From: Candidatus Bathyarchaeota archaeon
GTDB lineage: Archaea > Thermoproteota > Bathyarchaeia > Bathyarchaeales > SOJC01
NCBI GenBank assembly: GCA_029882535.1
Contig: JAOUKM010000001.1
Span: 22,037 to 86,036, forward strand
DNA: 64,000 bases
Reading direction: 5' to 3'
Part shown: piece by piece, positions 33,854 to 43,567 of the stretch
Numbering within the stretch: the first letter of the stretch is position 1
Layout: every line of letters begins with the position of its first letter
Position numbers and translations under genes: made by a program
The notes under the pieces: model-generated
Told to the model about the DNA's origin: nothing
The model's database searches: none
What the model saw: only the letters and a program-made list of their open reading frames with translations

Positions 33854-34780
33854 TTGAAAATGAAAGCCATAGTGATACTGTTATCTGTGTCGCTCATAGT
33901 CTTGGAAATGCTTTTCCCAGTATCTAAGGCTTTGATAATACTGGTTCCGCCGATAGTCTTCGGCTTAGTGGTTACAATTCTATCAGTTAGAAAAGGAATT
34001 TCGTACCTCAATGAACTGCCAAATGTCCTAAGAGTTTTGTTTGCGTCGATTGGAGCTGCGTTGATAGGTTTTTTCTCGCCTCTTTCTGCAGTGCTTGGGT
34101 TTCTGTTCGTTCTACTTGGTGTTTTTGCAAATGACGAGGCTATGAGGAGGCTGTACAAGCATAAAGGGGTTATTGTGCTGACTGGTATCGATGCCACTGG
34201 AAAGTCAACGCACGCCCGCAACATTTCTTCTTGGTTAAAAGGCAAAGGAATAACATGCGAAATACTACCGTTTCACAGATACCTCTTTCTAGGCAAGCTT
34301 TCAGGCTTGAAAAAAAGTGGAGGAAAACCAAGTCGAGCAGCAGGAAACAGGGTCCCTATAGCCAAGACTAGCAAGTTTTCGCTCATTAGACCTTACGTGG
34401 CTCTTGTTGACAACGTCATATTTTACATCCTTAGAGTGCTTCCGCGCATCGCCGAGCGGGAATGCGTGGTTTGCGACCGTTTTATCTGGGACAACTGCGT
34501 TAAACATAAAGCTCTTGGATACAACACGCGTTTTCTTTTTAGGCTTTCCACTTTGATAAGGCCACAAATCGGCATGGTTTTCGACTTGCCTGCAGAAGTC
34601 GCTTTCGAGAGAGTGGAGAAAAGAGAGAAGCACCCACGATACACGATTGAGCAGTATGAACTTGAAAGAAAGGAATTCAAAAAAATAGCGGTGATGCTAA
34701 ACTATCCAACAGTCAACACGAACGAACCAATTCAACAAACATGGAACCGGATAGAGGCTTATCTTGATTCGTTTATTTGA
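33854..34780 (+). CDS. membrane-anchored thymidylate kinase-like protein
   Basis: 308 residues. The first 100 form about three membrane segments (5-25, 27-42, 60-92). Residues 110-305 are a P-loop kinase of the dTMP kinase type: VLTGIDATGKSTHARNISSWL, then CDRFIWDNC (the DRF/DRY motif) and an Arg-rich lid (VEKREKHPRY). Thymidylate kinases are normally soluble. In a region that also makes dTDP-sugars, a membrane nucleotide or polyprenol kinase is possible. Start TTG 33854 or ATG 33860. Confidence 0.7.
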   Translation: MKMKAIVILLSVSLIVLEMLFPVSKALIILVPPIVFGLVVTILSVRKGISYLNELPNVLRVLFASIGAALIGFFSPLSAVLGFLFVLLGVFANDEAMRRLYKHKGVIVLTGIDATGKSTHARNISSWLKGKGITCEILPFHRYLFLGKLSGLKKSGGKPSRAAGNRVPIAKTSKFSLIRPYVALVDNVIFYILRVLPRIAERECVVCDRFIWDNCVKHKALGYNTRFLFRLSTLIRPQIGMVFDLPAEVAFERVEKREKHPRYTIEQYELERKEFKKIAVMLNYPTVNTNEPIQQTWNRIEAYLDSFI

Positions 34781-34859
34781 GAAAAAACAACGCAGCAGAC
34801 TTTAAAATGTTTTTATCACACTTTTCAGCTAGTTAACCTGTCCGGTGATTGCTAAGAAA

Positions 34860-35669
34860 ATGGCAAAAGTTTACGTTTTCATGCCTGCCAGAAACGAGGA
34901 AGAAAATCTGCCAAAATGCCTAGCCAACCTCTTAAACCAAACGTTGCGCCCACAAAAAATACTAGTCATTAACGACGCATCAACAGACAACACTCAAAAG
35001 ATATGTGAGCGGTTCGGAGTTGATGTGATTACGCTAACTAAGCAACACAGGAACTACGTTACAACGCCTGAACTCGCCTACAAAATGGCAGAAGTCATGA
35101 ACCACGCTTTTCCGCCTCCACCATCATGTGACTACATGATGCAGCATAACCCTGACACGATCCTCCCAGAGAACTATATCGAAGACTTGACAACACGCAT
35201 GGAAAAAACTCCACACCTTGTAATCGCCTCTGGCCGCATTGAGGGTGAGTACAGCCGAGAAAATCACCCTCGCGCTACTGGACGAAAATATAAAACATGG
35301 TTTTGGAACAAATACATCAAAAAATTCCCATTGAACTACACTTACGAAACTTATCCGTTGCTTAAGGCTCAAAGCCTGGGGCTTGAAGTTAAATGTCTTC
35401 ACGACGTTGTGATGACCACGCTTAGACCGACTAAGCAGTATAAGGCAGATTATGGATATGCAATGAGGGAACTTGGATATTCACTCCCATACATGCTGGG
35501 AAAATGTGTCATGGGGTTACGGAAAGCAAAAGCAAAATCTGTCAAACTATTCTATTCGTACTTAACCAGCCCTTACAGACTTGAAGACCCTGATTTGAAG
35601 AGGTTCATGAGGTATTATCAGGCAAAGCAGTTTACAAACTTCAAGGCGTTCATTAAACTATTAAAATAG
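34860..35669 (+). CDS. glycosyltransferase family 2
   Basis: 269 residues. GT-A fold beginning VYVFMPARNEEENLPKCLANLLNQ, with VINDASTDNTQKI (nucleotide binding) and MQHNPDTILP in the place of the DxD metal motif. The ATG at 34860 is favoured because GGTGAT lies 10 bases upstream. TATA-like TTTAAAAT precedes it at 34801-34808. Donor and acceptor unknown. Confidence 0.8.
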   Translation: MAKVYVFMPARNEEENLPKCLANLLNQTLRPQKILVINDASTDNTQKICERFGVDVITLTKQHRNYVTTPELAYKMAEVMNHAFPPPPSCDYMMQHNPDTILPENYIEDLTTRMEKTPHLVIASGRIEGEYSRENHPRATGRKYKTWFWNKYIKKFPLNYTYETYPLLKAQSLGLEVKCLHDVVMTTLRPTKQYKADYGYAMRELGYSLPYMLGKCVMGLRKAKAKSVKLFYSYLTSPYRLEDPDLKRFMRYYQAKQFTNFKAFIKLLK

Positions 35670-36342
35670 CACGCAACTTCTTTATAATCCCAACCGAAAT
35701 TACAGTTATAATAGACACAAGAGTTAAGAACTCATAAAAATAGTTTAATGGTTTTGTTAGTGTATGCCACTAAGAAGTCGTATTTTTAGCGCATGCACAT
35801 TTGTGAGCGGAATTTAAAACATCGCGAAAGGCACTAGTAAATAACATAGAAAAGGGTGAATCTTATCAAACAGTGCGGCAGACTTTAAGGTTAATCTACT
35901 TAACACGTAAAGAATCAATTTAATTCAGCCCACTTTAATATTTTGGGAAAGAAATCAGTCATATTGCGTGCGCACGCATTTTTCCATAGGTCTTTCGTAA
36001 CAGGAACCGCATTCTCTCTTTGACTACCAAATCGTATTCTAAACCATCCAGAGCTATTATTGGAACCTTCAATGATACTTAGTTCTCCTTCGGAATCCAA
36101 TCTTTATTAAGACTCAGTTCTTCTTATGATTTATAGATTCTAGAAAAATATTCTGTAGCAATACCAAAATACTCGCAATTGTGCTTGCCAAACTGTTTTG
36201 CCATTACTCATTTTTCCAAAGCTGTACTTGTTTTACGAGCCAAAGTGTTAACCAGATCAAACTTAGTTCCAATACTGATTCTGAATTCACAATACAGAAT
36301 AATAACTAGAACTGAAAGAATTCAAAGCAGGCAGACTGTAGA
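35670..36342. other. 673-base spacer between glycosyltransferase genes
   Basis: AT-rich spacer. It holds a palindromic alternating tract GCGTGCGCACGC at 35966-35977 and one possible 61-codon minus-strand frame (35915-36100). I see no RNA gene, repeat array or recognisable gene relic in the rest. Confidence 0.5.
35915..36100 (-). CDS. possible 61-residue ORF, unknown
   Basis: TTG-initiated frame with GELSIIEGSNNSSGWFRIRF near the start and a TATA-like CTATAAAT at 36129-36136, 29-36 bases upstream, which suits a leaderless transcript. No family recognised and no ribosome site, so it could be chance or a gene fragment. Confidence 0.25.
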   Translation of the reverse strand: MDSEGELSIIEGSNNSSGWFRIRFGSQRENAVPVTKDLWKNACARNMTDFFPKILKWAELN

Positions 36343-37269
36343 GTGTTCAAAATGGTGTTATCTCTTGAAAAACCTCAAAACATCATAAAAACACACAACA
36401 AAAACATATACATCCATACATATCTGCATAAAGTTGACTTAGTTATGTGGGCAAAAAACGGTTCCAAAACTCTACCTCTTGTTTTGAAACGAATTGATGA
36501 GGTTATACCTGAAGGCTTTGTTAACAACCGTATTTTGATTGATGACCACAGCGTAGATAATACTCGAGAGATTGCCAAGTCTTTTGGTTGGCAAGTTTTC
36601 TTTAATGAAGGGAAAGGCATTTGTAGTGGAGCAAACACTGCTCTTCAACATGTTACGACCGATTTCTTCATAAGTTTTGAACAAGACCTGCTTCTGGCAA
36701 AAGATTGGTGGCAGAAAATTCCGAGCCTTCTGGAAGACAAAACGGTGGTGATAGCTTCTGGAGTTCGTGTGCCAAACCAACCAAAAGCTTTGAGAAGGCT
36801 TCAAGAATATACGCTTAAGCGTTACCAACGTATTGACATGGAAAAAGCGGATCTCTTTAACGCCAAAACTTTGGACAACACGATTTACAAAACGAAGATA
36901 ATTAGGAAGCTTGGCGGTTTTCCTTCGCTGTCAGTGTCGGCTGGAGTGGATACTTTTCTAGCTAAAAATGTGATCTCAGCGGGCTTTAGGTGGAAGGTTG
37001 ATTATACTATAACGTCAATCCATTTGCGTGATGACTTGAAAGACGAACTTGCTCATTATTACTGGTATGGAGCGTGTCATAGACGAACGTCCAATGTATT
37101 ATATGACAAACCTGCTGATGTCACACGCAACGTGCTTCGATTCTTTTTTAGTCCAGTTAGAGGGTTGCAGATTGCGTTCAAGAAGAACGCTCCTGAAGTG
37201 GTTTATATCTATCTGTTGATTCGACTTAACATTCTTAAGGGAATGATGGGGACAAACAGAACATCATAA
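36343..37269 (+). CDS. glycosyltransferase family 2
   Basis: 308 residues. The catalytic domain starts around residue 29 (DLVMWAKNGSKTLPLVLKRI), then RILIDDHSVDNTREIAKSFGW, GICSGANTALQHV and FFISFEQDLLLAKDWW, with EQD at the DxD position. VDTFLAKNVISAGFRWKVD follows. GTG start at 36343 or ATG at 36352; the first 28 residues look poorly conserved, so a later start is possible. Confidence 0.75.
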   Translation: MFKMVLSLEKPQNIIKTHNKNIYIHTYLHKVDLVMWAKNGSKTLPLVLKRIDEVIPEGFVNNRILIDDHSVDNTREIAKSFGWQVFFNEGKGICSGANTALQHVTTDFFISFEQDLLLAKDWWQKIPSLLEDKTVVIASGVRVPNQPKALRRLQEYTLKRYQRIDMEKADLFNAKTLDNTIYKTKIIRKLGGFPSLSVSAGVDTFLAKNVISAGFRWKVDYTITSIHLRDDLKDELAHYYWYGACHRRTSNVLYDKPADVTRNVLRFFFSPVRGLQIAFKKNAPEVVYIYLLIRLNILKGMMGTNRTS

Positions 37270-37492
37270 TCGCCTAAAAGGAGAAAATCACAAGTCAAAA
37301 TTGGCGTGCGCGCAAGTTATAAGCTCTTAGTCTTTCCAACCATAGTTGTTAAAACCTGTTGCTTTAAACCTTTGGCGTGTGTATTTTCAATTCATATTTG
37401 GAATTCAGAAGTATAAAATATGGGGTCTAACTCAGAATCGGATTTCTTGGTCTCAGGACAGAATGAGGAACAGGATTGTATAGGTGTTTAAC

Positions 37493-38104
37493 ATGGAATC
37501 CGTTGAAAAGCTTGAAGGTATCACAGAGTCTTATACGACGCCCTATAAAACAATAGGACGCCCAAAGGTTGTCGACAAACGTTCAATTCTTAATGTTGGT
37601 TGTGGAAACGACCCACATGGAACAATCAATTGTGATTTGTTCGTAGAATCGACAGAACACAGAAACGCAGGAGACAAAAAAATAAAAACAAAGAAAATAC
37701 CAAACTTCGTCATATGTGATGCACACTATCTACCATTCAAAGACGACAGTATTGAAATAGTATACTCACATCACGTTCTGGAACACCTAGACTACCCATT
37801 AATCGCACTACAAGAATGGAGTAGGGTAGCGAAAAAGAAACTAATTATCATAGTTCCAGATTTAAAAATCTCAAGGATATATGGTGAATTCGGACCACAT
37901 CTTTATTCTTGGAGCAAATGGACGCTGCAAACTCTAGTAAAAAAAGTTTGCGCAAAAGCTGAAGTACACATTAACCGTCAGCCATTGAGACTACGCAGAA
38001 AAGGGAAAATATCTCATATAATAAATTTCGTTTTAAAAAGAATAATGATTTATATGCCTATATTTCAAAACTCAGAACTAACTGCAGTGGGATATCTAAG
38101 CTGA
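37493..38104 (+). CDS. class I SAM-dependent methyltransferase
   Basis: 203 residues. Motif I is SILNVGCGNDPHGTINCDLF (about 36), followed by CDAHYLPFKDDSIEIVYSHHVLEHL and LIIIVPDLKISR. It is a type 11-like methyltransferase common in glycan clusters. ATG at 37493 is preceded by AGGTG; GTG at 37484 is the other option. Decayed copies of similar methyltransferases lie at 38246 and 53343-54017. Confidence 0.78.
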   Translation: MESVEKLEGITESYTTPYKTIGRPKVVDKRSILNVGCGNDPHGTINCDLFVESTEHRNAGDKKIKTKKIPNFVICDAHYLPFKDDSIEIVYSHHVLEHLDYPLIALQEWSRVAKKKLIIIVPDLKISRIYGEFGPHLYSWSKWTLQTLVKKVCAKAEVHINRQPLRLRRKGKISHIINFVLKRIMIYMPIFQNSELTAVGYLS

Positions 38105-38122
38105 TAAAGAATAACCCCACAC

Positions 38123-38274
38123 ATGTCAAAAGCTTTAATAATAGGGTTAGATGGAGCAACTTGGAACATAATTAAAGCTTCTGTAGACAACAAAACGTAC
38201 ATATATTCAAGAAGCTGATATCAAATGGAGCTAAGGAGGGGTCATATGACTACACTCGATGTAGGTTGCGGTAA
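38123..38274 (+). pseudogene. N-terminal relic of a phosphodiesterase (alkaline phosphatase superfamily)
   Basis: MSKALIIGLDGATWNIIK is the start of the type I phosphodiesterase/nucleotide pyrophosphatase family, whose LDGATW contains the first metal ligand. The frame ends at TGA (38216-38218), but the next frame continues the family sequence as FKKLISNGAKEGS. So one frameshift has broken the gene, and everything after about 50 codons is missing. Confidence 0.6.
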
Positions 38275-38345
38275 TCGTCCTTAGTTCGACCGATTAAATT
38301 GTCGTAAAAATCCAAAGTCTAACAACCAAGTGCGTGCGCGAAGCT
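38246..38345 (+). pseudogene. relic of a methyltransferase motif I
   Basis: ATG at 38246 begins TTLDVGCGNRP, a SAM-binding motif I, then meets TAG at 38282-38284; FDRLNCRKNPKS continues in frame. Only this fragment remains. Overlaps the phosphodiesterase relic in another frame, so the two relics may be fused remains of a deletion. Confidence 0.45.
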
Positions 38346-38400
38346 GAGGGAATTCAACGTTGAGGTATTTGTCCAAGTATAGTCTTTTATAGGCTAAATC

Positions 38401-39984
38401 TCACACTTCTTTTACACGGGCAATACGACTAAACAAGTCAGCTATCCAACGGAGGCGCGATGGAAGATAATCATGTAGTAACTCTATGTCTCGCTTTTTC
38501 ATAGCTTTCAATGCGATCAAAGAAAGAAGATGCACAACCACACCTACAACTGCGTAAACGGGAAGCAGACGTAAACGTAGAACAAGAAACTGATAAGACA
38601 AGGGGTCGATGATTGCCCTCAGAAGTTCCAATGAGAAAAGTGATAGAACCATGGTGATAGACGCCGTTGCCGACTTCCATATTGCCTCTTTGTCGAAATC
38701 TATCTTGAGACTCGACCAGAGCACATATGCTCCTAAACTAAACCCTGCAAGTGCAGCAAAAAACCTTGAAAGCGCCACCCCTGTCAAGTCCGCGTTTAAA
38801 TAGGCTAAAGAAACGTATGAAAGAAATGCTTCTAAGACAATAACGATTGCTGTAATTGAAGAAGCAACTTTCGTTCGTTTCAGCGTGTAAAGCGTGGGAA
38901 AAATAGCTGAACCTAAAACAGCTGGAAGCGAGGCTATACACATGACAGCCAACGGAAGCACAGCACCCACGTATCTCACGGTGGCAAACAGGACAATTAT
39001 TGGATAGGCTAAAGTCGCTACCATCAGGGATATGGGGAACCCTAAGAGGGCAGCGTACCGCGTTGAGGTCTTAAAAGCGTCTTTCAAACTGTCAACTCCT
39101 AACATCGAATGCATCTCCGACAATTTTGGAAAGAGAGCAACAGTTATCGCAACCGAAACCAAGTTAGAAACCACAGAAGCTCTAACGGCAATACTATACA
39201 CTCCAAGAGCCTCCGTGCCTAGAAAAGGAAAAACCAAAATCTGATCCACCCAACCCACAATGAAGACCAAAAGTGCAGAGACATAAATCGGGAAAGAAAA
39301 CACTAAAAGCGGTTTAAGTTTATGGGCATGTGCCGAGGGAGAAATGTTACGAAACGCAATAAAAAAGCTTGTTGAGCATGACAAAACAAGAGCGAATACC
39401 CAGCCTATGACTATTCCAAGAATCCCAAATCCTGCGTAAACCAGAAGAGTGGCAACAGAGTATTGAACCACGGTATAGAATATGCCTATGATCGCAATTT
39501 CACGTATCTTTTGCAGACCTTGTAAGAAGCCTTGCGTTTGAAAATAGAATATCTGAATAAAAGAAGACAGGGGGAGAAGCTGGAAAATAAGAACAGAGAT
39601 ACCGAAAATGTTGGATAGCACTCCAGCCAAGACAAAGATCAAGACTGCTATAGTTAATGAAGTTACCACAGAAACCTGTAGAACGCGAGTCACTACTGAT
39701 CTTGCCTCGTCCTTTTCCCCCTTTGCAAGATAATGGGCAATGTACCTGACAGAAGCCGATCGAAGAGCAAAAATTCCCAATGTCGAGGTTAGTGTTAGGA
39801 TGAAGCTTAGCATAGTATACATGCCGAAATCCGCTTCAGTGAATAAAATTTGTCCTGCTATCTCCTTTGTGTGCAGAAGGAACCAAACATAAAGCACTCC
39901 TAGTGCCGCGTTTAGGAAACCTTGAACAAAGATGAAGGTTGCGCCTCTTGCAACGTGTGTTTGAGGACTTATATCTTCAGTCAA
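38401..39984 (-). CDS. polysaccharide flippase (Wzx/MATE-like)
   Basis: 527 residues with about 14 membrane segments. The start ATFIFVQGFLNAALGVLYVWFLL and the TEADFGMYTMLSFILTLTSTLGIF segment are typical of the oligosaccharide flippase family. It should turn a lipid-linked oligosaccharide to the outside for AglB or a polymerase. It is the only flippase-type gene in the glycan region. Confidence 0.85.
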   Translation of the reverse strand: MTEDISPQTHVARGATFIFVQGFLNAALGVLYVWFLLHTKEIAGQILFTEADFGMYTMLSFILTLTSTLGIFALRSASVRYIAHYLAKGEKDEARSVVTRVLQVSVVTSLTIAVLIFVLAGVLSNIFGISVLIFQLLPLSSFIQIFYFQTQGFLQGLQKIREIAIIGIFYTVVQYSVATLLVYAGFGILGIVIGWVFALVLSCSTSFFIAFRNISPSAHAHKLKPLLVFSFPIYVSALLVFIVGWVDQILVFPFLGTEALGVYSIAVRASVVSNLVSVAITVALFPKLSEMHSMLGVDSLKDAFKTSTRYAALLGFPISLMVATLAYPIIVLFATVRYVGAVLPLAVMCIASLPAVLGSAIFPTLYTLKRTKVASSITAIVIVLEAFLSYVSLAYLNADLTGVALSRFFAALAGFSLGAYVLWSSLKIDFDKEAIWKSATASITMVLSLFSLELLRAIIDPLSYQFLVLRLRLLPVYAVVGVVVHLLSLIALKAMKKRDIELLHDYLPSRLRWIADLFSRIARVKEV

Positions 39985-40083
39985 TGAACATTTTCACCAT
40001 CTTAACAGAATAGAATACAATTTAAATGATTTAAAATTCACGCCAAACTATCCATAGTAAATTTTGGCACTTGCAAACAAGAA

Positions 40084-41079
40084 TTAGATGAGCCATGGAC
40101 TATCAGCTTTGAAGAATTCGTCTTTCAGCAGAGGACACCACCACCATTCGTTATTCAAATACCAATTAACCGTCTTTTCTAAGCCTTCAGCAAAACCAAA
40201 CTTTGGTTCCCATCCAAGCGCCCTTATTTTAGCAGTATCCAGCGAGTATCTGCGGTCATGACCAGGTCTGTCAGAAACAGGCTTGATCAAACTTTCTGGT
40301 TTTTCCACTATTTTCAAAATGCCTTTTGCGACTTCAATATTCATACGTTCTTCACCAGAAGCGATGTTATAGACATCTCCAGCTCCTCCTTCATGAGCCA
40401 CAAGGTCTATGGCTGCACAGTTGTCTGTCACATATAGCCAATCTCTAACTTGTCTTCCGTCGCCATAGATGGGTAAAGGTTGGTTGTGGAGGGCGCGCAG
40501 TATAAGTTTCGGAATGAGTTTTTCAGGGTATTGGAATGGTCCGTAGTTGTTGGAGCTGCGAGTGACAACCAGTGGAAGCCCGTATGTTTTGTGGAAGGCT
40601 AGGGCAATGTGGTCTCCTGAGGCTTTGCTTGCAGAGTAGGGGCTGGATGGGTCTAGAATGTCTGTTTCTTTGAAAGACCCGCCCTTTATGCTGCCGTAGA
40701 CTTCGTCGGTGGAAATCTGCACAAACCTTTCAACGTCAAATTTTCTTGCGGCGTCTAAAAGAATGTAAGTTCCGTATGCGTCTGTTAAAACAAAGGAACC
40801 TGCCTCTACGACACTTCTGTCAACGTGGGTTTCAGCCGCGAAATTCACTATTAAGTCAAATTTTTCCTTCACCAAAGGCTCTACTGTCTTTCTCTCTCGA
40901 ATATCTCCATGAACAAACCTGTAGCGTGAATCGTCCTTCACATCCTGCAAGTTCTCAAGCCTACCTGCGTAGGTAAGCAAGTCGAAGTTGACGATTTCTA
41001 TGTCGTCGTAGTTTGATAACGTATGTCTTATGAAGTTGCTGCCGATGAAGCCTGCACCGCCCGTTACTAAGACTTTCAT
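40084..41079 (-). CDS. rmlB: dTDP-glucose 4,6-dehydratase
   Basis: 331 residues from ATG 41079. An SDR enzyme, second step of dTDP-rhamnose synthesis. Motifs are VLVTGGAGFIGSNFIRH, NFAAETHVDRSV, QISTDEVYGS and the YSASK catalytic pair; GPFQYPEKLIP binds the dTDP-sugar. The start is fixed by GGGTGA immediately before; the rmlC stop lies 4 bases away. Last gene of rmlD-A-C-B. Confidence 0.95.
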   Translation of the reverse strand: MKVLVTGGAGFIGSNFIRHTLSNYDDIEIVNFDLLTYAGRLENLQDVKDDSRYRFVHGDIRERKTVEPLVKEKFDLIVNFAAETHVDRSVVEAGSFVLTDAYGTYILLDAARKFDVERFVQISTDEVYGSIKGGSFKETDILDPSSPYSASKASGDHIALAFHKTYGLPLVVTRSSNNYGPFQYPEKLIPKLILRALHNQPLPIYGDGRQVRDWLYVTDNCAAIDLVAHEGGAGDVYNIASGEERMNIEVAKGILKIVEKPESLIKPVSDRPGHDRRYSLDTAKIRALGWEPKFGFAEGLEKTVNWYLNNEWWWCPLLKDEFFKADSPWLI

Positions 41080-41083
41080 TTTT

Positions 41084-41566
41084 TCACCCATGTTTAAGCC
41101 AGGGTGCAAGCTTCCAGTTGTATGGTATCTTTGTGGTGTTTGGCGGTAATCGGTGTTCGTCTGGTTTCTCATAGTTGTATAGATTAGTGGGTACGTTCAT
41201 GACGAGGGCTGTTTCTTCGCTTATGGTTTTGAATCCGTGCCAAACTTTGGGTGGCACCTTCACAAGCGTGGGGTTTTTTTCGCCGACGATGAACTCGTTG
41301 ATTTCTCCTTCGGTTTTTGAGTTTTTTCTGCCGTCATATAAGACGAGTTTAACCATTCCTTTTATGCAGGCCATATTGTCTGTTTGTTTTTTGTGCATGT
41401 GCCAAGCCTTCACCACTTGGGGGTAGGCGGCGGTGACGTATGATTGTCCAAATTTTCTGAAGGTTTCCCAGTCGCTTCTGAACACTTCCATTAGCCAGCC
41501 TCTTTCATCTGCAATTAGCCGTAGTTGTTGTGTAACTACTCCTTCAATCAGTTCTAGATCCCTCAC
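41084..41566 (-). CDS. rmlC: dTDP-4-dehydrorhamnose 3,5-epimerase-like cupin
   Basis: 160 residues, cupin fold. LIADERGWLMEVFRSDW, AWHMHKKQTD (metal/catalytic His region), VKVPPKVWHGFKTISEETALVMN and YNYEKPDEHRLPPN match the RmlC-like family. Archaeal versions of this shorter type are often annotated as dTDP-4-dehydrorhamnose 3,5-epimerase. Overlaps rmlA by 4 bases. Confidence 0.85.
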   Translation of the reverse strand: MRDLELIEGVVTQQLRLIADERGWLMEVFRSDWETFRKFGQSYVTAAYPQVVKAWHMHKKQTDNMACIKGMVKLVLYDGRKNSKTEGEINEFIVGEKNPTLVKVPPKVWHGFKTISEETALVMNVPTNLYNYEKPDEHRLPPNTTKIPYNWKLAPWLKHG

Positions 41567-42633
41567 ATAATTATTCTCGAATTTTCACCCACAACAAGTC
41601 TATAACCTTTTGGGCTTTTCTGATTTGTAGCTAGCGTGGTGCCCGCTCCTATGAGGCTGTCGGTTATTTTGCCGTTTATTTCTATGCAACAGCCATTCAT
41701 GATTATCGAGTTTTCTATCTCGCCTCTCTTGATTTTCACGTTGTTTCCGATGCTTGTGTAAGGACCTATGTAGACTTGTTCTCCTATGATTGTATGATTG
41801 CCGATTATAACTGGACCTCTTATCAAAGCTCCACGCTTGACAACTGTTTCTTTTCCAATGGCTACTCTTCCTTGAATAGATGGTTTTTCTTCAACTGTGC
41901 CTTCTGTTTTCTCTTTAAGATCGTCAAGTACAAGTCGGTTTGCTTCCAGTATGTCTCCAACTGTTCCAGTGTCCTTCCACCATCCTGTTACAAACTTGTA
42001 GCCGACTTTGTGTTCAGCGTCTAGCAAGCCTTGCAATGCTTCAGTGATTTCCAGCTCTCCCCTCCAAGAAGGCTTCAAAGCCTTTATCATCTTGAAAATT
42101 ATGGGTTTGAGGAAATATATGCCTGTGAGTGCGTAGTTGCTAGGCGGTTTTTTCGGCTTTTCTACTAACTTAACCAGTTTTCCATTTTTGTCAAATTCAG
42201 CCACTCCAAAGTGCTTGGGATTCTCAACTTCACAAAGAAGCACCATTGCGTCGTCGTTTGAATCCTTAAATTCTTTCACAAACGCCCCAATACTACCTTT
42301 CAACAGGTTGTCGCCGAGATACACAACGAATGGGCTGTCGCCGACAAAGTTCTCTGCAAGGCTAATCGCCTGAGCTATTCCGCCAGGTTGTTTTTGATGG
42401 ATATAAGTTGTTTTTACGTCGAATTCTCTACCGTCCCTATAGTAGCTTTGCACTTTTTCCGGCATAATGTCTCCAACGATAATCGCAATCTCTTCTATAC
42501 CTGAATCTCTCAGGTCTTCTAGAACGTATTGTGACATCGGCTTGTTTGCCACGGGAATTAACTGTTTCGGCCCAGTATGGGTTAACGGTCTAAGTCTTGT
42601 ACCGTGCCCCCCATGCAGGATGACTCCTTTCAT
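41563..42633 (-). CDS. rmlA: glucose-1-phosphate thymidylyltransferase
   Basis: 356 residues from ATG 42633. It makes dTDP-glucose, the first step. The nucleotidyltransferase part has KGVILHGGHGTRLRPLTHTG (note HGGHGTR instead of the usual AGGxGTR), KQLIPVANKPM, and VYLGDNLL. A C-terminal left-handed beta-helix (about 250-350) marks the long archaeal form. ATG overlaps the rmlD stop (ATGA), so translation is coupled. Confidence 0.92.
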   Translation of the reverse strand: MKGVILHGGHGTRLRPLTHTGPKQLIPVANKPMSQYVLEDLRDSGIEEIAIIVGDIMPEKVQSYYRDGREFDVKTTYIHQKQPGGIAQAISLAENFVGDSPFVVYLGDNLLKGSIGAFVKEFKDSNDDAMVLLCEVENPKHFGVAEFDKNGKLVKLVEKPKKPPSNYALTGIYFLKPIIFKMIKALKPSWRGELEITEALQGLLDAEHKVGYKFVTGWWKDTGTVGDILEANRLVLDDLKEKTEGTVEEKPSIQGRVAIGKETVVKRGALIRGPVIIGNHTIIGEQVYIGPYTSIGNNVKIKRGEIENSIIMNGCCIEINGKITDSLIGAGTTLATNQKSPKGYRLVVGENSRIIM

Positions 42634-43514
42634 TTTGTTTTCACCCAACTTTGGTTCATCTCCCTCAAACCTTGTGTAACCCCTAAAAGCTCTGTGTCTA
42701 TTCTTTTTTTGACTTTATCCACACAGAGAGATGAGTCTTTTGGTCTCTTCGCTATCCACGCCTTTAATTCGCTCATCTTTATTGACCTTACAAGACTTGC
42801 GTCGAAGTCAAAGGCTTCAACAACCTTCAACGCAAACCCGTATCGACTTATCCGTTCGCTTCCAGCAGTGTGGTAGATTCCCTCCAGTCCCTTATCGACT
42901 ATTTCTAGAATAACTTCAGCCAAGTTATCAGCGAAAGTGGGAGAATTATAATGGTCTTCCACAACAGTGAGAGGTTTCTTTTTCTTCAGAGACTTTATGA
43001 TCCACATTGCAAAATTCGGCTTCTCAGGGTGCACGCCATACAAGACGCTGGTTCTCAAAATCACAAAGCGTTCACAGAGCTTCGCAACGTATTTCTCTCC
43101 CATCAACTTCGTCAAGCCATAATAGTTAATGGGGTTTGGCTCATCCTCCTCGGTATATAGCCCCTTTTCACCGTCAAACACATAATCGGTTGAAACATAA
43201 ACGATTCTTGCATAGGCTTGGCGGCATGCTTCTGCAAGAATCTTTGTCCCCGCTGCATTCACCCTCAACGCATAATCCTTGTTAGTCTCACATTTGTCAA
43301 CGTTTGTCTTTGCAGCCGTGTGAATCACGACGTCTGGTTTTACTTTGCTGAAAATACGTTTTACCTCGCTTTCATCTGTAATGTTCATTTTCAACGATTT
43401 CAGAAACATTGGATGTGTCGTATGTGTTGGATAAACCGCGTATTTTTCTTCAGCTTTGTCAACAATTTTGCTTCCTAACAGTCCACTAGCACCTGTGACA
43501 AGAATTTTCTCCAT
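42630..43514 (-). CDS. rmlD: dTDP-4-dehydrorhamnose reductase
   Basis: 294 residues, SDR fold: ILVTGASGLLGSKIVDKA, VVIHTAAKTNVDKCE, YVSTDYVFDGEKG and the YYGLTKLMGE catalytic Tyr-Lys. It reduces the last intermediate to dTDP-L-rhamnose. First gene of the rml operon on the minus strand. Confidence 0.9.
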   Translation of the reverse strand: MEKILVTGASGLLGSKIVDKAEEKYAVYPTHTTHPMFLKSLKMNITDESEVKRIFSKVKPDVVIHTAAKTNVDKCETNKDYALRVNAAGTKILAEACRQAYARIVYVSTDYVFDGEKGLYTEEDEPNPINYYGLTKLMGEKYVAKLCERFVILRTSVLYGVHPEKPNFAMWIIKSLKKKKPLTVVEDHYNSPTFADNLAEVILEIVDKGLEGIYHTAGSERISRYGFALKVVEAFDFDASLVRSIKMSELKAWIAKRPKDSSLCVDKVKKRIDTELLGVTQGLREMNQSWVKTK

Positions 43515-43567
43515 GTCCAGTCCTTCGCAGAAAACAGTTTCTACTGATTAATGCGGCTCTACAAGTT

